Of a stretch of 64,000 nucleotides of DNA, positions 1 to 11,960 are shown in pieces. The stretch covers positions 32,897,202 to 32,961,201 of the forward strand of contig CM046309.1 of NCBI GenBank assembly GCA_025267735.1. Direction: 5' to 3'. The notes below the pieces were generated by a model. That model did not search any database. It was not told where the DNA came from and was given only the letters and a program-made list of their open reading frames with translations. The position numbers and the translations under genes were made by a program. The first letter of the stretch is position 1. Each line of letters starts with the position of its first letter. The stretch comes from Mactra quadrangularis. Taxonomy: Eukaryota; Mollusca; Bivalvia; Venerida; Mactridae.

Positions 1-3000
1 AGTACCGAAACTTAGTGGTCTCTAGCCCGAGCCTACGAAATTTTCCCAGGCTGGCCATTGTGCCCACATGATAGCCCTAGGTCGGACTTATGGCCTGGTA
101 TACGCCAGTACCGGGCGAAATCGCTTAAACTCGACGTTCGAGCCCTGAAACATGGCCCATCTGAGTGCTTATTTTATACACTAAACGTAAAGTACCGACA
201 TTAAGTGGTCTCTGGCTCGAGACCACGGAATTTTCCCAGGCTGGCCACTGTGCCCACGTGATAGCCCTAGGTCGGACCTCTCGCCTGGTTGAGCCATTAC
301 CGGGCGAAATCGCTTTAACCCGACGTTCTAGCCCTGAAACATAGCCAATCTGAGTTCTGATTTTATACACAAAATGTAAAGTACTGACACTTAGTGGTCT
401 CTTGCCCGAGCCCACGGAATTTTCCCAGGGTGGCCACTGTGCCCACGTGATAGCTCTAGGTCGGACCTATCGCCTGGTATACGCCAGTACCGGGCGAAAT
501 TGCTTTAACTCGACGTTCGAGCCCTGAAACATGGCCAATCTGAGTGCTGATTTTTTACACAAAACGTAAAGTACCGACACTTAGTGGTCTCTTGCCCGAG
601 CCCACGGAATTTTCCCAGGCTGCCCACTGTGCCAACAGGATAGCCCTAAGTCAGACCTCTCGCCTGGTATGCGCCAGTATCGGACGAAATCGCTTTAACA
701 CGACGTTCGAGCCCTGAAACATGGCCCATCTGAGTGCTGATTTTATACACAAAACGAAAAGTACCGACACTTAGTGGTCTCTGGCCCGAGCTCACGGAAT
801 TTTCCCACGGTGGCCACTGTGCCCACGTGATAGCCCTAGGACTGACCTATCGCCTGGTGTACGCAAGTACCGGGCGAAATCGCTTCAGATCGACGTGCGA
901 GCCCTGAAACATGGCCCATCTGAGTGCTGATTTTATACACGAAACGTAAAGTACCGACATTAAGTGGTCTCTTGCCCGAGCCCACGGAATTTTCCCAAGG
1001 TGTCGACTGTGCCCACGTGATAGCCCTAGGTCGAACCCTTCGCCTGGTATACCCCAGTATCGGGCGAAATCGCTTTAGCTCGACGTTCGAGTCCTGAAAC
1101 ATGGCCCTTCTGAGTGCTGATTTTATACACAAAACGAAAAGTACCGACACTTAGTGGTCTCGGGCCCGAGCCCACGGAATTTTCCCAGGCTGGCCATTGT
1201 GCCCCATGATAGCCCTAGCTTGGACCTCTCGCCTCGTATACGCCAGTACCGGGCGAAATCGCTTTAACTCGACGTTCGAGCCCTGAAAAATGGCCCATCT
1301 GAGTTCTGATTTTATACACAAAATGTAAAGTACCGACACTTAGTGGTCTCTTGCCTGAGCCCACGGAATTTTCCCAAGGTGGCCACTGTGCCCACGTGAT
1401 AGCGCTAGGTCGAACTCTTCGCCTGGTATACCCCAGTACCGGGCCAATTCGCTTTAGCTCGACGTTCGAGTCTTGAAACATGGCCCTTCTTAGTGCTGAT
1501 TTTATACACAAAAAGAAAAGTACCGACATTTAGTGGTCTCAGGCCCGAGCCCACAGAATTTTCCCAGAGTGGCCACTGTGCCCACGTGATAGCCCTAGGT
1601 CGGACTTGTCGCCTGATATACGCCAGTAAAGGGCAAAATTGCTTTAACTCGACGTTCGAGCCCTGAAACATGGCTCTTCTAAGTGCTTATTTTATACACA
1701 AAACGTAAAGTACCGACATGAAGTGGTCTCTTGCCCGAGCCAACGGAATTTTCCCTTAGTGGCCACTGTGCCCACGTGATAGCCCTAGGTCGGTCTTCTC
1801 GCCTGGTATACGCCAGTACCGGGCGAAATTGCTTTAAATCGACGTTCGAGCCCTGAAATATGGCCCATCTGAGTGCTTATTTTATACACAAAACGTAAAG
1901 TACCGACACTAAGTGGTCTCTGGCCTGAGCTCTAGGAATTTTCCCAGGGTGGCCTTTGAACCCACGTGATAGCCCTAGGTTGGACCTCTCGCCTAGTATA
2001 CGCCAGTTTCCTGCGAAATCGCTTTAACTCGACGTTCGAGCCCTGAAAAATGGCCCATCTGAGTTCTGATTTTATACACAAAATGTGAAGTACCGACACT
2101 TAGTGGTCTCTTGCCCGAGCCCACGGAATTTTCCCAAGGTGGCCACTGTGCCCACGTGATAGCGCTAGGTCGAACCCCTCGCCTGGTATACCCCAGTACC
2201 GGGCCAAATCGCTTTAGCTCGACGTTCGAGTCTTCTGAGTGCTGATTTTATACACAAAAAGAAAAGTACCGACATTTAGTGGTCTCTGGCCCGAGCCCAC
2301 AGAATTTTCCCAGGGTGGCCACTGTGCCCACGTGATAGCCCTAGGTCGGACCTGTCGCCTGGTATACGCCAGTAAAGGGCAAAATTGCTTTAACTCGACG
2401 TTCGAGCCCTGAAACATGGCCCTTCTAAGTGCTGATTTTAAACACAAAACGTAAAGTACCGACACTTAGTGGTCTCTAGCCCGAGCCTACGAAATTTTCC
2501 CAGCTGGCCACGGTGCCCACGTGATAGCCCTAGTACCGGGCGAATTCGCTTTAACTCGACGTTCGAGCCCTGAAACATGGCCCATCTGAGTGCTTATTTT
2601 ATACACTAAACGTAAAGTACCGACATTAAGTGGTCTCTGGCCCGAGCCTACGGAATTTTCCCAGGCTGGCCACTGTGCCCACGTGATAGCCCTAGCTTGG
2701 ACCTATCGCCTGGTATACGCCAGTACCGGGCGAAATCGCTTTAACTCGACGTTCGAGCCCTGAAACATGGCCCATCTGAGTTCTGATTTTATACACAAAA
2801 TGTAAAGTACTGGCACTTAGTGGTCTCTTGCCCGAGCCCACGGAATTTTCCCAGGCTGGCCACTGTGCCCACGTGATAGCCCTAGGTCGGACCTATCGCC
2901 TGGTATACGCCAGTACCGGGTGAAATCGCTTTAACTCGACGTTCGAGCCCTGAAACATGGCCAATCTGAGTGCTGATTTTTTACACAAAACGTAAAGTAC

Positions 3001-3861
3001 CGACACTTAGTGGTCTCTGGCCCGAGCCCACGGAATTTTTCCAGGCTGGCCACTGTGCCAACAGGATAGTCCTAGGTCAGACTTCTCGCCTGGTATCGGG
3101 CGAAATCGCTTTAACTCGACGTTCGAGCCCTGAAACATGGCCCATCTGAGTGCTGATTTTATACACAAAACGAAAAGTACCGACACTTAGTGGTCTCTGG
3201 CCCGAGCTCATGGAATTTTCCCACGGTGGCCACCGTGCCCACGTGATAGCCCTAGGTCGGACCCCTCACCTGGTATACGCCAGTACCGGGCGAAATCGCT
3301 TTAACTCGACGTTCGAGCCCAGAAACATGGCCCATCTGAGTGCTGATTTTAAACACAAAACGTAAAGTACCGACACTTAGTGGTCTCTGGCCCGAGCCCA
3401 CGTAATTTTCCCAGGGTGCCCACTGTGCCCACGTGATAGCCCTAGGTCGGACCTCTCGCCTGGTTGAGCCATTACCGGGCGAAATCGCTTTAACTCGACG
3501 TTCGAGTCCTGAAACATGGCCCATCTGAGTGCTGATTTTATACACAAAACGTAAAGTACCGAAACTAAGTGGTCTCTGGCCCGTGCCCACGGAATTTTCC
3601 CAGGGTGGCCACTGTACGTGATAGCACTTGGTCGGACCTCTTGCCTGGTATACGCCAGTACCGGGCGAAATCGCTTTAACTCGACGTTCGAGCCCTGAAA
3701 TATGGCCCATCTGAGTTCTGATTTTATACACAAAACGTAAAGTACCGACACTTAGTGGTCTTTGGCCCGAGCCCACGGAATTTTCCCAGGGTGGCCACTG
3801 TGCCCACGTGATAGCCCATGGTCGGACCTCATGCCTTGTATACGCAAGTACCCGGCGAAAT
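1..3861. repeat. Satellite array, ~190-bp monomers, about 20 copies
   Basis: The anchor AGTACCGACACTTAGTGG recurs at about 1, 190, 380, 570, 760, 950, 1140, 1329, 1519, 1709, 1899, 2089, 2265, 2455, 2616, 2806, 2996, 3176, 3366, 3555 and 3741. The step is 189-190 bp, with shortened monomers at 2089 (176 bp), 2455 (161 bp) and 2996 (180 bp). Most monomers carry a CACGTG E-box core and the imperfect palindrome CTCGACGTTCGAG. The array is cut by the left window edge and ends abruptly at about 3861 in unrelated sequence. Open frames across it, chiefly on the minus strand, are by-products of monomers of 189-190 bp, close to a multiple of three. Confidence 0.97.
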
Positions 3862-3995
3862 CAGTGGAGAGCACTACCCATGTCTATAAAAATGGTAACA
3901 TAACCCATAGGAGTTGTTTAGTAACTAGTTAGTGGCATCAGGCCCGACAAACGGACTTGCCATGTTTTATAACTGGTTATGGTTCCTGGTTTTAG

Positions 3996-4604
3996 CACTT
4001 AATTAATATTTCACTTAAAGATCACATCAAAACAAAAAGTAGAACTGCCATGTTCAACTATTTACGTATCAAAAGTATTAGAAAATATTTAGATAAAGAA
4101 GCAACAGAAACACTAGTCCTATCTTTGGTCATGTCCCACATCGATTACTGTAATCTAATCTTGTATGGAATCTCAAAATGTGATCTTAACAAATTTCAGC
4201 GAATCCAAAACATGTGTGCCAAACTAGTATTAAGGCTAAGAAAATCAGACAGTTCAAAGGATGCTTTGTACTCACTGCACAGGTTACCAGTCAAAGCCAG
4301 AATCAACTTTAAAATATGTACTTTCATGTACAACTGTTTTTCTGGAACTGCACCTGCATACCTGACTGAAATCCTCCAAAAGCCTGTACAAAGCAGATCT
4401 GATCTTAGATCTGCAAAATCCAAAGACCTGAATTTTTTGGTACCAATGAATAAGAAAAAAACATTCAGTGTCAGAAGCTTTAGTACAGTTGGTCCTATGC
4501 TATGGAATAAGCTACCAGATGATATCAAATTATCACCTACTTTGGATGTATTCAAAAAACGATTGAAAACTCATTATTTCTCTACTTTCTGTAATCTGTT
4601 CTAA
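3996..4604 (+). pseudogene. 5'-truncated non-LTR retrotransposon (LINE), C-terminal end of ORF2
   Basis: A frame open from 3996 to the stop at 4602-4604 encodes the region after the reverse transcriptase of jockey/CR1-like LINEs. It has the thumb-like RKYL start, then HIDYCNLILYG and FQRIQNMCAKLV, then the typical end LWNKLPDDIK followed by FKKRLKTHYF. The first ATG is at 4050, but upstream in-frame residues (SLKDHIKTKSRTA) continue the homology, so this is a truncated copy and not a gene with its own start. The fragment itself has no internal stop. The RT catalytic part is absent. Family assignment rests on recalled motifs. Confidence 0.85.
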
Positions 4605-5542
4605 AACTGACATGACTTGTTAATGCCTTATCTTACAATTACAGTAAACATACTAAGTGATTGAGTGAGTGCATTATGATGTGGGAATGAGGATTGCCTC
4701 GCTCTCAGTCATTTTATACCTTGTTTCAATTGTCCCTTTAAAAGTGATGTTTCGACACCTTTGGGGATGTATTAAGGGCTCTTTAAAGGTGATGTTTCGA
4801 CACCTTTGGGGAAATGTCTGGTTAACAGTGGCGTTATGTTACACTGTTCAGGACATGTCCGGTTAACAGTAGCATCATGTTATACTGTTCAGGACACCAA
4901 TTTTCAATATAAAATAAATATAAATAAATAAGAAATTAGTGATAAGAATGTAAAATTAAGTCGAATCATGATCTATGAAGGATGTAGGTCCAAAATTATG
5001 AAAAGCTCAATAGAAAAAATAAAAAATAAACTTACACACTATATAACAGCATGTTTTATATTTCTTTTTATTTTTTTGTGTTATTGTATGTACATTATGT
5101 TTTTATGGTGGAGGGGTTTTACTTACATGTATTTATTTTTTATTACATTCTTGTACAACGCCATTGAATATGTATTATAGAAATAGGCGTTTAATCAAAT
5201 GAAAAAGTTTAAAGTTTAAAGTGTACAATTTTAGCCATTGTTCTATTTTATTGGGTGTTGAAGTGTTGAACTATTTTAATATATCGTTAAGATACATAAT
5301 TAGATTTTAAATCAAACCCTGTTATTAGTTTAAATAATTTTTAGTATCACCATTTGGCTATATATTCCCTATCAATTTGTTGATACTTGTTATTTGTTTA
5401 GTAGGTCAAAAAGCTCTTTACAGCGTATGTTTACTTGTCATTATTTTTTGACACTGAATAAAATTTACTTACTACTCACTTTCTTACTTTTATATATGTA
5501 TATTTTCTTGTTGTCTGTTGTTCGCTAACTCTTTACTGGTTG
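4605..5542. other. AT-rich spacer with a short tandem duplication
   Basis: No gene seen. At 4738-4860 two short motifs are each duplicated: GATGTTTCGACACCTTTGGG (4746 and 4791) and a GGTTAACAGT...CTGTTCAGGACA segment (about 4820 and 4861). The rest is AT-rich. A hydrophobic 70-aa open frame at 4968-5180 looks compositional. Confidence 0.6.
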
Positions 5543-5551
5543 AGACATGGG

Positions 5552-5631
5552 CATTCTCGTTCCCAGAGTCTGGTAGGATTCTCAATACTAGCTAGTATTA
5601 AGCAACCTACTAGACTCTGGGAACGAGAATG
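5552..5631. mobile_element. 80-bp palindromic MITE, CATTCTCG family, with 9-bp TSD
   Basis: Almost the whole element is one inverted repeat of 40+40 bp, starting CATTCTCGTTCCCAGAGTCT and ending with its complement. It is flanked by identical 9-bp direct repeats AGACATGGG (5543-5551 and 5632-5640), a clear target-site duplication. Relatives lie at 18248-18317, 23392-23465 and 31185-31637. A 9-bp TSD fits Mutator-like (MULE) or Merlin-type elements; no transposase is present, so the superfamily is inferred. Confidence 0.93.
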
Positions 5632-5640
5632 AGACATGGG

Positions 5641-6200
5641 TGAAAGTGGTCATCTTTTCACCATAACACACAAGCGCTATTTCAAGATGCACTTATTTCA
5701 TTACCAATTGACTGACAGATATGAACTTGGTCAAGTTATTCCCAGGGTGACTGGCTTTCAGATAGTGAACCCGAATTTTTTGGCGATTAGGGGCGCTGCA
5801 CCCGCTTCAAACCCCAGTGATAAAGGGGGGCATATCCCCTTTGGGACCCCCCTAAGGCATCTTAAGATGGGAGAGTTGCGCGAAAAAGGTCATTTTTGGG
5901 ACGACTTTCCTAAAGTGAAATTCACTAAATCCAGTAAAAGAATTTAAGGCACATGGCGACCATTTTGAAAGGGGGACCAGTTAAGGGTTAATTTGTGCTA
6001 TTAAGAATGCAGCAAGAATGACAAAAAATGCACTAGAATTCTCAATTTTAGACCTTCATTTTTCAAAATTTTCGGGGGAGGCGCCCCCGTACCACCACCA
6101 ACAGGAGGGGACACCCCTCCCGTACCCACCCCAAGTTGGGTCTACCAGGCCCCCAGGCAGCCCTATTCTGTATCCGCCCCTGGAAAATCTGTATAAAAGC
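5641..6200. mobile_element. Degenerate non-autonomous DNA element, GGGGCGGATC-type end
   Basis: The segment has G-rich and C-rich runs and ends near 6172-6183 in GTATCCGCCCCTGG, the complement of the CAGGGGCGGATAC end seen in several repeats of this window (about 6605, 16950, 17240, 25247 and 30575). The left boundary is unclear. Open frames here (103 and 61 aa) show no recognisable domain. Confidence 0.45.
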
Positions 6201-9200
6201 TAAATATATGCACTTGCATTTGTAACACATGAACTAACAAAATATTCGATTTTATGAGTTAGGCGCAGTTTCACCAGGGACATTTCCCCCCACCTGACCC
6301 TAAATTAATACCGACACTGTTGTTTTAAACAAAAAGTCACAAAATTAGACACTATCACAGAGAAACTGGCTCGACTTAAATATTTAGCTTAATTTAGCTT
6401 AATTTGACTTTAAAAATCATAAGCTCGATATGGAAAGCTCGGCGATACCATAATGACGCGGAGTAACTAACGAATGCATGTCAGTTATAAAATATTTTTT
6501 ATGATAGTCCAATTCTGAGGGTTTTTATGCTAAATCTCACATGTGATGATTTAAAGAGTTACGTAAGTTTGTATCATATCTTCTTAAGTGTAGTCATAGA
6601 TAGGCGGCTCTAGCGGGGAACCGGATCCCCGGAAATTTTTCAAAATGATCCTGTCCATGAGGGTCAGGAGGGTTCGAATTTAACAAAAAATTGGATCAGC
6701 AATTTTTTGCTAGTTGATTTTATTTCATCTCGCAAAAATGAAAAAAAAATCGCATCGTTTTGTGATTTCGGGATAGACAAAGAATATCGAACATGTTTGT
6801 ACAGCGAATCTTTAACTTATGACATCGATCCATTTGACTGTTTCAATGCTGATTTGAGCCTCATTAGTTTGGACAGAAATATTTTTCGCAGCGATTTCAA
6901 CTCGCGAAAATTTGTGAGTTGAAGTAAAAGTAACTCGCAGTTTTCAAAATCCACTCGAATTTTACGAGTATGCGAGCTTAAATTCGAGACCTGAATTGAG
7001 GTTACTTTTTACTGTAATAAACTTGTAAATAACTTGACATGCCTTGACCGCCTGTCTGTGATCACTAATTTTATATCATGTTAAAATTTATATACATGCT
7101 ATACACGGTAATTGTCATCCCCTTGTTTCTACACTTAAACAATCATCTCAAAATTTCCTTATGTATAAACACTTCTTCGAACCAGTTTTATGGTTTAGTA
7201 TTATTTGGTTTTGCGTTTGATCAGTATGAGTAGAAGTCAAGTACTCGGATATGTCACACCGATTATATTGATATGAACAGTCCTCGTTTATGTTTAAACT
7301 TCCTGTTTTAATATCCCCATACAAAGTTGTTAATTGTTGTAACACAGTTTTAGTCACTTTACCATGACGAGGTCTAAGGCGGTTGCCACATTGTGCTTTT
7401 GGAGTATCTATTTCTTTCTTTTTCTCGGACATAGCTTTCAGACATCAGCAGGTACGTGCATCAATTGTCATTACACTAGTTTAGTCCACAGGCGGTTAAT
7501 AAGATGATATTTGAATTTACTTATAGCATTTCTTTTAGACAGAGACTCAAGCTGTTTTAAAGTAGCACCGATCGGAAAATTAAGTTGCCGTCTGTTAATT
7601 ACAAGCAGTTCTGTTGTGAGCATATATATCTCGATAATGGGTTAAAATGGCCAGTAAGCGAGGAACGGTAAGCGAACTTTAACAAACTGTGATGGGCCAG
7701 ATAATGCAAGCAGCATGAATAAAAGGTTAGCAATAACAGCAGTAAGACCAATTTTCTTGCTGTTCCTGCCAGAGTTTAGATGAAAACAAAAAACCAGTAG
7801 TAAAAATAAGATCTATTTCATTTTAAAACCCTATATGGTTAACTAGTAACAGAGCAGACAAAGGTCTCCACATACATGCATAGACCAGTCCGCTAATTAG
7901 TCAATGACTTTTTATGATCCCGATAGTGGAATTTTATTGTACTTGTATATATGCCTTATAAACATGTCATCCAGGTTAAATTTACATGTAATGTTTTCTA
8001 ATATATTTTCTTTTTTTCCAAATAGTGATATAACTGTTTATACATGTATATGTTTGTTAATGTTTATTGCCTTATATACGGATCCATTCCCGTGACAATG
8101 TAGGTTATTTTTATATGTATTTAAAAATCAAAACTATGTACTATGTACACGTTTCTTGAATAAAATTCTGTTCTGTTCTGTTCTGTTCTGTTCGATGGGT
8201 CTACAAAGGCACAAAGAGCAAACTATAATCATAAAAAAAAAACAGTTGAGGCAATAATGCGTAAAACGATACGAGGAATAACTGTATCCGCCAAAAAAGG
8301 GCGTGAAGGTTGGAGTCCCTTAAAACAAATTAAGACAGACCCGAAATGAAAAATGATTATGATGTTTTATGAATATGTCTGAATTCATATAAAATGAAAT
8401 AACAATAATCATAATACAACACTTTCATCTGTGGAAATATTATTATGTTTCATAATGGAGTAAACTGGTCTGATTATTCATGTTGCATATAAAAAGTGCA
8501 CGTACATACATTTTGACAAATGTTCAAGTCAGTGGGACCCAATTTTTAATTTGTTAGTAAGCTTTTTTGAGATTCATAGTGGAAACGTGTATTTTAATAA
8601 CACCAATAGTCGGTATGCGTATCATTTTATATTATTTAGTCCACATATGCGGCTAATTCGGCGATATTCTATTTAACCCCCTTTTTTGGATTTAATGTGG
8701 GTTCTTCCGCTCCAAAAGGATGCATTATGTGCAGACCCCAAGATGTGACTCTTCTTCCCTTAAAATATTGGATTTTGAGTCTAAATTGAGTCAAAGGTTG
8801 AAAACAATCTGAAATAATTCATATCAGGATAGTTTCTTATATGCCAAAATGTGTTAGTGTTATCGCCAAAGGTATAAATCCCTTAGTTCTGGCTTCTAAA
8901 ACTTTATTAGCTGCTTTTTTACATTTTGATTTTCATCAGGTTCATTAACAGTATAAACACGGATTCGCTGAAGACCTTAAGCTATCAATACCCCCTGCTT
9001 AAGTCATTTATTTAAATACATGTATTATCAAGTTTTTTTCGAGCGCAGTTTGGGCGGCTCGAACACACGAGCTGTTAACATTGCTTTGAATAATAGACTT
9101 CACTGTATTACAATACAATGTTTTGGATTTAGTACGATTAGTATACTATACTGATCACTGACCACTATTATTAACGTCATATGCAGCTTTTATATAGTTA

Positions 9201-9211
9201 TATACTTTATC
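6201..9211. other. Gene-poor AT-rich region
   Basis: No convincing gene. It contains a weak hAT-like end near 6605 (GGCGGCTCTAGCGGGGAACC), small hairpins around 6900-6990, and a (TTCTG)n run at 8167-8193 directly after AATAAAATTC. That layout resembles the 3' end of a LINE whose body is at about 7960-8165. At 8710-8741 a GGATGCATTATGTGCAGACC segment recurs inverted near 54700. Confidence 0.4.
7148..7432 (-). CDS. Small unassigned open frame, possibly one exon or chance
   Basis: A 94-codon frame with a polar, mixed composition starts MSEKKKEIDT and contains GNRLRPRHGKVTKTVLQQLT. No domain is recognised, and no partner exons with matching phase were found. A GTAAAGTG at the codon pair after RPRH could act as a donor. 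The composition looks more protein-like than neighbouring frames, but this is weak evidence and a chance ORF is as likely. Confidence 0.15.
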   Translation of the reverse strand: MSEKKKEIDTPKAQCGNRLRPRHGKVTKTVLQQLTTLYGDIKTGSLNINEDCSYQYNRCDISEYLTSTHTDQTQNQIILNHKTGSKKCLYIRKF

Positions 9212-9215
9212 TTAA

Positions 9216-9574
9216 GAATAAGGGATTTTAGTCAGTTATTTCCCCCTGTATACTCTTCAAATAGGTAGGTTCAATTAGTTGGATTACTCGGATTTTACCC
9301 TTACTTTTCAATGTCAATATGCCAAAATTAATCTTAAATAACTTTTTTGTAAATCATCTAATTTGTTTGAAATTCAAGCTAAGTATTTAAGGGTAACTAA
9401 CTATCTAAATTTCACCATATCAGTTAATATCTTTATTAACAAGAAAGATATTAGATGAAATATTTTATTATCCTTACATAGGATAAAATCCGAGGATTCT
9501 AACTGTAAGGACCTACTTACCAATTGGATTGCTCCAGATTTTATCAGGGGAAGATAACTGACAAAAGTCCCTAA
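9216..9574. mobile_element. ~355-bp foldback element
   Basis: The ends are imperfect inverted repeats of about 30 bp: left AAGGGATTTTAGTCAGTTAT, right complement AGGGACTTTTGTCAGTTATC. A second internal inverted pair, GGATTTTACCC / GGATAAAATCC, lies inside. TTAA occurs just outside both ends (9212-9215 and 9575-9578), which hints at a TTAA-targeting element, although the left end has a few extra bases. There is no coding capacity. Confidence 0.65.
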
Positions 9575-9578
9575 TTAA

Positions 9579-10824
9579 AAATGTTGCTGGTGATTGGTGA
9601 TACTAAACTACTCATATCAGTGTGGTCACGTACATGCACTAGAGGGAGCCAACTGCTATGCCACATATTGACTAAAACACGAATCAGATTAACATGCAGG
9701 CACGATCGATTTTTGGAATACCCTATGTTGCGTAAACTGGTGGCCAGACCCCAGTGTCATTTTTCGGCGCAGCTGTCTAAGCCAACTTTTGACCTATATT
9801 TCAACCAATACAATTTGCTCTACCATGGCTGATTGTCCAATGAAAATCCTTTATGGTATAAAGAAATGGATAAAACACATGACACCATTGGCTATTTGTG
9901 ATAAACTGGTAGCACGTACAGTAGCTGCTGACTATTTACTCTGTGTATAATGAGTGACTCACTATGCTAATTGATCACACATTCTCCGTGGTACGCCCCT
10001 TCCGGTATAACAAAACTGCGAATATGACTCAGCGCACGCTCGGAATGGGTTTTCATTTTGTCATATGTAGGCTGCCATTGAGCATTTCTATCAAATTGTT
10101 TTATGTTCGCCAGAAAATGAACATAAATCGTTTGGTCATTCTGGAAAGAAGTAATTTTTAATCGAAAATCCATGCAATAAAGATGTTTTTAATTTTAGAA
10201 TCGGGCAGATTTTCCAAATTGACAAATCAGCAAAGTGGCAATATATTCGGACAAAAATTGTCAGTTGAGGCTTAATTGCAATTTCGGACAAACTACATTT
10301 GACCTATAGTTAATACATGTACGCCGTGCATGACCAACACTTATACTTCAAACCGTTGAAAATGAACCCAGCAGAGCGCCGAATATCTTTTTTTAAAGAT
10401 ATTTCTTGTTGTAAATACGTTGTATTTGATTTATGCAAACTTTCTCACAATAAAATGTGTTTAAAGTACATGTAATTGTTTTAATACATATTGTCCACAA
10501 GTTCAATAGCTATTTTTCCTGCGGTTAATTAGAGAATGTGCTTTAGCCAGATTTTCCCTGTTAAGTGGTTTGTAATGGTAGCACTTAATGAACAAGGAAC
10601 ATAAATGCATTTAACCAGGATGTAATGCCGCCACTGATTAGAAGATTCACCTTAAGTTAAGGAGAGAATAAATAATTGTGCTACTTATAAAAGGAAATGA
10701 AGACAAGTGGTACCCTTGTGCTATTGTTACTTTTAATTTAATATTATTTAAGTGTAAAGCTATTCATTCTAGTTGATACAATATAATACGTTTTATTTCC
10801 AATTATTGTAATAATACACAGGAC
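9579..10824. other. No gene seen
   Basis: Short open frames (up to 83 aa) lack recognisable domains. I looked here for a signal-peptide exon of the downstream MAM receptor gene and found no candidate with a convincing phase-1 donor. Confidence 0.4.
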
Positions 10825-10900
10825 CATTCGGAACAACCTCGGAGATCTTCCACTCGGATAAACGTATATTTGCGTAGAAATTACCGAGGGGTTCCGAATG
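10825..10900. mobile_element. 76-bp foldback MITE, CATTCGGAAC family, copy 1
   Basis: The left end CATTCGGAACAACCTCGG is the near complement of the right end CCGAGGGGTTCCGAATG. A second copy of the same termini is at 11001-11063. No target duplication is visible. Confidence 0.7.
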
Positions 10901-11000
10901 AAACATGAGTCATGACATATTGCATTGCTTTACTTGTTGATTGTGCATTGTACATTATAGAAGTATCAGTTAATTACTTCACCATTGGACTAAATGAAGA

Positions 11001-11063
11001 CATTCGGAACACCACTATCATTCATCGAATGTTTTGTAGTGAAAGACCGATGAGTTCCGAATG
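11001..11063. mobile_element. 63-bp foldback MITE, CATTCGGAAC family, copy 2
   Basis: It is bounded by the perfect 10-bp inverted repeats CATTCGGAAC and GTTCCGAATG. The interior differs from copy 1, which lies 100 bp upstream. Confidence 0.6.
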
Positions 11064-11223
11064 TAAATTTCGATTCGATAAGTTCATTTACAAAGTCGGA
11101 ATCTGTAATTATATTACTATCAGTTTTCTTAAATACACTTTCAATTAACAATTTCACCATAACTAGATAACCTTAAATAAAAGAAGATTTTCTTCATTTT
11201 TACATTTTTTTATTCACATAGTA

Positions 11224-11348
11224 GAGTAAAGCTTTAAGAGCTAGCTTTCTATCAATGCCCTTAAGAGGAGTTAGATAAACGGTATATTATCGTGTATCCA
11301 ACTACGTTTAAGGGCATTGATAAATAGCTAGCCTTTTAAGAGTTACTC
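11224..11348. mobile_element. 125-bp palindromic foldback element
   Basis: The left arm (GAGTAAAGCTTTAAGAGCTA, then TATCAATGCCCTTAA) is mirrored by the right arm (TTAAGGGCATTGATA, then TAGCTAGCCTTTTAAGAG). Arms run about 55 bp with few mismatches, so it can form a long hairpin. No clear TSD. Confidence 0.75.
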
Positions 11349-11768
11349 CACCATTTTCACATGTCTGGAAAAGCGTTTGATTTTAAGTTTTCTCTGGGTT
11401 TCTATCACTAACTGTTTGATTTATTATTGATTAAATATGTTTAATTGATTTAATAAGAACTGAACATCACACATCTTTTACAAATGTTGGGCCAAATGAA
11501 TCCCAACATTTTCATTTAAACCAAAATTTGTTACCCATATTACGCCAAAACGGCTGAATTTTCCAGGAAAAACAATATCTGCAGCAATAAGGTTAATGCG
11601 CATATTCTAGGGAAAATATGCAAAACTATAAGTTTAAAATAAGCGTAAACCCTACCTTAGTGGAGCGGCCAACTTTTCATATATGGTAAAAGATGCCTGG
11701 ATGAAGTCAGGTGGGTTTTCCAATCGTGTATCAATTTGTATGATGCATATTGGTAAATTCCATTCCAC

Positions 11769-11880
11769 TGTCAGTGGTGCATAGATCAACCCACACATTT
11801 TAATACTCGAATATCGATAGTGAGTACAAAAATACTAGTGAGTATTTAAATCAGCGGGGTTAATGTATGCGCCACTGACA
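11769..11880. mobile_element. 112-bp foldback MITE next to a receptor exon
   Basis: The termini TGTCAGTGGTGCATAGATCA and the complement of GTATGCGCCACTGACA form an inverted repeat of about 24 bp. An inner pair, TACTCG / AGTATT, extends it. It ends 80 bp before the first visible MAM exon, so it lies in the upstream intron. Confidence 0.65.
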
Positions 11881-11960
11881 ATCGAATAAAATAACACAGA
11901 TGTATCTTAATCTTAAATTATCAATTTATACATATTGTACATAGCATGTTTGTTTCACAG

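Noticed and set aside
7078..7233. Plus-strand 50-codon frame starting MLKFIYMLYTVIVIPLF, signal-peptide-like, considered as the missing receptor first exon
   Set aside because: No strong phase-1 donor follows, and it lies nearly 5 kb upstream with no supporting exon; not included in the model.
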